This document shows positions 5,930 to 8,018 of a DNA stretch of 8,018 nt, piece after piece. The stretch is from the NCBI GenBank assembly GCA_002395605.1, contig DGXO01000032.1:1-8018 (forward strand), read 5' to 3'. Position numbers and translations under genes: made by a program. The first letter of the stretch is position 1; every line of letters starts with the position of its first letter. This DNA is from Bacteroidales bacterium UBA4230 (lineage in GTDB: Bacteria > Bacteroidota > Bacteroidia > Bacteroidales > UBA932). The notes below the pieces were generated by a model. It was not told where the DNA came from and made no database searches. It worked only from the letters and a program-made list of their open reading frames with translations.

Positions 5930-7222
5930 TCATTTTCCGGTGTAGGTTCCCTCAAACAGGATGGTTCCGGAAGTGGCTTCCCCGATTGCAAAGGCAAACG
6001 GATGGTCTGCGTAGAAATTGACGCGTTTTGGCTCTTCGCCGGGGCCGGCGTCGGATTCTCCAACCATTTCCACAACCGTTACGGCAGCGGCCTCAGTGCC
6101 CCATTCGGCCACGGAAATGCGGGCTTTCTGGATGACTTTCTCAATCCAGAAGTAGTATCCGGGTTTGTCGAACATCCCGTCAAACTGTGCTGAACCTCCA
6201 TTGAAAGCGCGCTTTACGCCAAGGGCCTGCAGGTTTTCTTTGAGATTGAATTTGTTCTCGATGTCGAATTTGGGGAGTTTTAGATAAACATCGGCATCCT
6301 GCTTCAGGCTCTTGAGGATGCTGTCCCAGGAGGTTGTCTGGAGCTTTTCAAGAAGGCCCTGGAGGTTGTTTTCGTCCGGGAGAAGGATGTACATGAAGAA
6401 CTTGCCGCCGGCATAGGGGAGGGCAAGCACCTTGTAGCCGTCCATTTCGGCATATCTGTGCCGACGCATGTTGTTCATCATTTTCACCTGTTTCACCGAG
6501 CCGTCTTCCATGGTGAAATTCTCGTCTCTTGTTCCGTATTCGCGGAACATTGGCTCATACTCGCTGCCGGCCCATTTTGCCTTGAAGTAGAGGGCGTTCA
6601 TGAGGTAGGCGGCGGCATCGGCCGAAATGTCCGAAGGCTCCATGACCTTGTTGATGAAGCCGTTGGTGCTACGGCCGGCCCAGTCGTTGATGCGGGCGGC
6701 AATCTGGGCGGCATCGGCAAAATCCATGTTGTCGATGGCGGCGTAATAGTAATCCTCAACCGTCTTTTTGAAGGATGGCTGGAGCGGGAACTTGTTGTTG
6801 ACAAGAAGGGCGTCCGTTACCTTGAGCGTAACATTGAGGTCCACGGCGGGAAGCTGCTCAAGTAGGATCCGGCTGTACTGGTTGAGCGCGTCTATGCCAT
6901 CTGCGCCATAACCAAGGAAGTCCGTGATTTCCTGAAGGGTTTCTCCTTGGGCGCCGTTTGCCGTCATGGCAAGGGCATACTGAAGGCTAAGGGGAGAGCA
7001 CACCAGGTTATCTCCGCTGTAAAGCTGCTTAAGGAAGCGAAAGGCCATGGCATTTCCGGCCGAAACATAGCCCTTCTGTGTGTCTGAGAGAGACACTTTT
7101 GTAATTTGCTCCGTAGGGGCGGGAGACTGGACCGTGATGGGGTCTTTGACCGTGACTGCTTTACTGCAGGAAGTAAGCGCCATGATGCACATGGCCGATA
7201 CAAAAAAGAAATGATGTCTCAT
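5930..7222 (-). CDS. Serpin-family protease inhibitor, lipoprotein
   Basis: A 430-residue serpin, the suicide-inhibitor family that traps serine (sometimes cysteine) proteases by inserting its cleaved reactive-centre loop. Start ATG at 7222 was chosen because it begins a lipoprotein signal (MRHHFFFV..., lipobox L-T-S-C, Cys19) and lies 4 nt after the upstream stop; the frame is open further upstream but only by running into the nitroreductase gene. Serpin landmarks: CSPLSLQYALAMTANGAQGET (75-95), MNALYFKAKW (208-217), KMMNNM (247-252), VLALPY (275-280), and FYADHPFAFAI (403-413), close to the serpin signature. The hinge E-W-G-T-E-A-A-A-V-T (373-382) has Thr at P14 and small residues at P12-P10, as in inhibitory serpins. 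Counting from Glu373 as P17 puts P1-P1' at Glu389-Ser390. The loop beyond is unusually long and acidic. Likely attached to the envelope and protective against host or rival proteases; target unknown. Confidence 0.95.
   Translation of the reverse strand: MRHHFFFVSAMCIMALTSCSKAVTVKDPITVQSPAPTEQITKVSLSDTQKGYVSAGNAMAFRFLKQLYSGDNLVCSPLSLQYALAMTANGAQGETLQEITDFLGYGADGIDALNQYSRILLEQLPAVDLNVTLKVTDALLVNNKFPLQPSFKKTVEDYYYAAIDNMDFADAAQIAARINDWAGRSTNGFINKVMEPSDISADAAAYLMNALYFKAKWAGSEYEPMFREYGTRDENFTMEDGSVKQVKMMNNMRRHRYAEMDGYKVLALPYAGGKFFMYILLPDENNLQGLLEKLQTTSWDSILKSLKQDADVYLKLPKFDIENKFNLKENLQALGVKRAFNGGSAQFDGMFDKPGYYFWIEKVIQKARISVAEWGTEAAAVTVVEMVGESDAGPGEEPKRVNFYADHPFAFAIGEATSGTILFEGTYTGK
6014..6106 (-). 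other. Serpin reactive-centre loop coding segment (residues 373-403)
   Basis: This segment encodes the hinge through to the strand before the DHPF signature. The hinge (EWGTEAAAVT) is intact. The part after the predicted P1 holds SDAGPGEEPKR, with four acidic residues counting the P1 Glu, two Gly and two Pro, suggesting an exposed flexible loop. From predicted P1 to the Phe of the HPF motif there are 20 residues, against 15 in antithrombin and 12 in alpha-1-antitrypsin as I align them. The actual scissile bond could be elsewhere. Confidence 0.7.
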
Positions 7223-7226
7223 GGCA

Positions 7227-7811
7227 TTACCATTTATTATAGTGAATGTTTTCCGGTTTCCACTTGTCCTTGGGTTTTTCCTTGCCGCCGGGATGGCCCA
7301 CGGGGACAATGCAGTAGGGCTTGACGTCTTCCGGCAGGCCAAGGGCCTCGATTGCAGGGTTCATGCGGTCTTCATAGGGATAGCATGCCGTCCATACCGC
7401 ACCAAGGCCGATAGCCTCCGCCGCCAGCAGGAGGTTCTCCGTTGCGGCTGCGCAGTCGGCGGTCCAGTTGCGGTTTTCCCCGCCCATGGCGCGGGTGGTT
7501 TTGCCGCACACCACAATTGCCACGGGAGCCTTGGCAATCATCTTGTTGAACCCGCCTGCAAGTTTCTCTTTGGTGGCCTCGTCTGTAATCACCACAAAAC
7601 GCCACGGCTGAAGGTTCATGCCTGAAGGAGCCGCCATTGCGGCCCTTAGGAGAGTCTCCACCTGCTCCTGAGAAACAGGCTCATTGGTGTACGTACGCAC
7701 GCTTTTTCGGGCGTGGATTGTCTCAAGAGCGGCATTCTGCTCCTGTGCTATGGCCGAAGTAATGCTTGTCATTGCGATAAGTGCTACGAGGATGGATTTT
7801 AGTGTTGACAT
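7227..7811 (-). CDS. Exported nitroreductase-family protein
   Basis: A 194-residue protein of the nitroreductase/FMN-dependent oxidoreductase family, which uses NAD(P)H and FMN to reduce nitro compounds, quinones or similar acceptors. Family landmarks: ARKSVRTY (34-41, FMN phosphate contacts), APSGMNLQPWRFVVI (61-75), a central GLGAVW (135-140), and the C-terminal VPVGHPGGKEKPK (169-181). Unusually, residues 1-22 form a cleavable signal peptide (positive N-terminus, hydrophobic core, A-I-A before Gln23), so it should act outside the cytoplasm, where a flavin and reductant supply are not obvious. The start at 7811 is supported by this signal peptide and by a TAnnTTTG element about 26 bp upstream. 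The serpin gene begins 4 nt after its stop, so the two are almost certainly co-transcribed. The substrate is unknown; some relatives act in flavin or cofactor metabolism rather than on nitro compounds. Confidence 0.92.
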   Translation of the reverse strand: MSTLKSILVALIAMTSITSAIAQEQNAALETIHARKSVRTYTNEPVSQEQVETLLRAAMAAPSGMNLQPWRFVVITDEATKEKLAGGFNKMIAKAPVAIVVCGKTTRAMGGENRNWTADCAAATENLLLAAEAIGLGAVWTACYPYEDRMNPAIEALGLPEDVKPYCIVPVGHPGGKEKPKDKWKPENIHYNKW

Positions 7812-7836
7812 GGCGCGAGTATATTATATTCACTTA

Positions 7837-7844
7837 CAAATATA
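7837..7844 (-). promoter_or_regulatory. Promoter -7 element for the nitroreductase-serpin pair
   Basis: Read on the minus strand this is TATATTTG, a full match to TAnnTTTG. Transcription would start near 7830, about 19 nt ahead of the ATG at 7811. The expected -33 position falls inside the terminator hairpin of the upstream tRNA genes and shows no good TTTG. The element directly abuts the U-tract of that terminator. Confidence 0.6.
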
Positions 7845-7846
7845 AA

Positions 7847-7874
7847 AAAAAGAGACGAATAATCGTCTCTTTTT
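7847..7874 (-). terminator. Intrinsic terminator of the tRNA-Lys genes
   Basis: A 12-bp stem (7847-7858 with 7863-7874, core AGAGACGA/TCGTCTCT extended by A:T pairs) with a 4-nt loop begins 3 nt after the tRNA-Lys(CUU) 3' end. On the minus strand it is followed by a run of eight T (including those in the stem foot). This is a textbook intrinsic terminator for the tRNA transcript. Confidence 0.88.
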
Positions 7875-7876
7875 AG

Positions 7877-7949
<73 letters not shown>

Positions 7950-7962
7950 TGGTGGCTTTTTG

Positions 7963-8018
7963 TGACCCGTTCGGGGCTCGAACCCGAGACCCCAACATTA
8001 AAAGTGTTGTGCTCTACC
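7963..8018 (-). tRNA. tRNA-Lys (anticodon UUU), 5' part outside the window
   Basis: The 3' 56 nt of a tRNA gene. Visible parts are the end of the D arm (GGTAGAGC), the anticodon stem CAACA/TGTTG around loop CTTTTAA with anticodon TTT, variable loop GGGTC, T arm TCGGG/CCCGA around TTCGAGC, the 3' acceptor strand ACGGGTC and discriminator A. CCA is not encoded. The 5' acceptor strand and D-arm start lie beyond base 8018. It reads AAA (and by wobble AAG). Confidence 0.95.

Noticed and set aside
7223..7342. A 40-residue N-terminal extension of the serpin
   Set aside because: It would overlap the end of the nitroreductase gene, is Arg/Ser/Pro-rich without a signal sequence, and would bury the obvious lipoprotein signal that starts at 7222.

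Overview
The window looks like a chromosomal segment of a Bacteroidota member, most likely order Bacteroidales. Four intergenic regions carry the -7 element TAnnTTTG typical of that phylum's primary sigma factor. Coding sequence is rich in G/C-ending codons while the short intergenic stretches are very AT-rich. The proteins (four-domain M16 lipoprotein, serpin lipoprotein, NfeD/flotillin pair, TyrS with the sequence GMSFTEF) are typical of gut or rumen Bacteroidales. Genus cannot be fixed from the sequence. No transposase, integrase, CRISPR array or phage gene was found, and the region reads as ordinary core/accessory chromosome.

Layout. Positions 1-513 (minus) hold the first 171 codons of tyrosyl-tRNA synthetase. 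It is divergent from an M16 zinc-protease lipoprotein at 585-3470 (plus), with 71 bp between the start codons carrying back-to-back promoters. After a strong hairpin (3498-3527) and an AT-rich, palindrome-rich promoter region comes a tight plus-strand operon: an NfeD-like membrane protein (3646-4239), a flotillin/SPFH protein (4243-5613) and a 68-residue Cro/CI-type regulator (5613-5819). Gaps in the operon are 3 nt and then a 1-nt overlap. A bidirectional terminator (5859-5892) separates it from the convergent minus-strand pair: an exported nitroreductase-like protein (7227-7811) followed 4 nt later by a serpin lipoprotein (5930-7222). Upstream of that pair, also on the minus strand, are two tandem lysine tRNA genes (UUU, cut by the window end, and CUU) with their own terminator at 7847-7874.

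How the genes may work together. NfeD-like proteins and flotillins are known partners in membrane-microdomain organisation, and the small regulator may control that operon; a cluster of TTGCAA palindromes around the promoter is a candidate operator. The nitroreductase and serpin are probably co-translated and both exported. The serpin and the M16 enzyme are both predicted lipoproteins, so protein turnover and protease defence at the envelope is a recurring theme, but nothing in the sequence links those two directly. The features most worth follow-up are the serpin's long acidic reactive-centre loop, the regulator fused by overlap to the flotillin gene, and the palindrome array ahead of that operon. 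I saw no clear evidence of a wholly new system.
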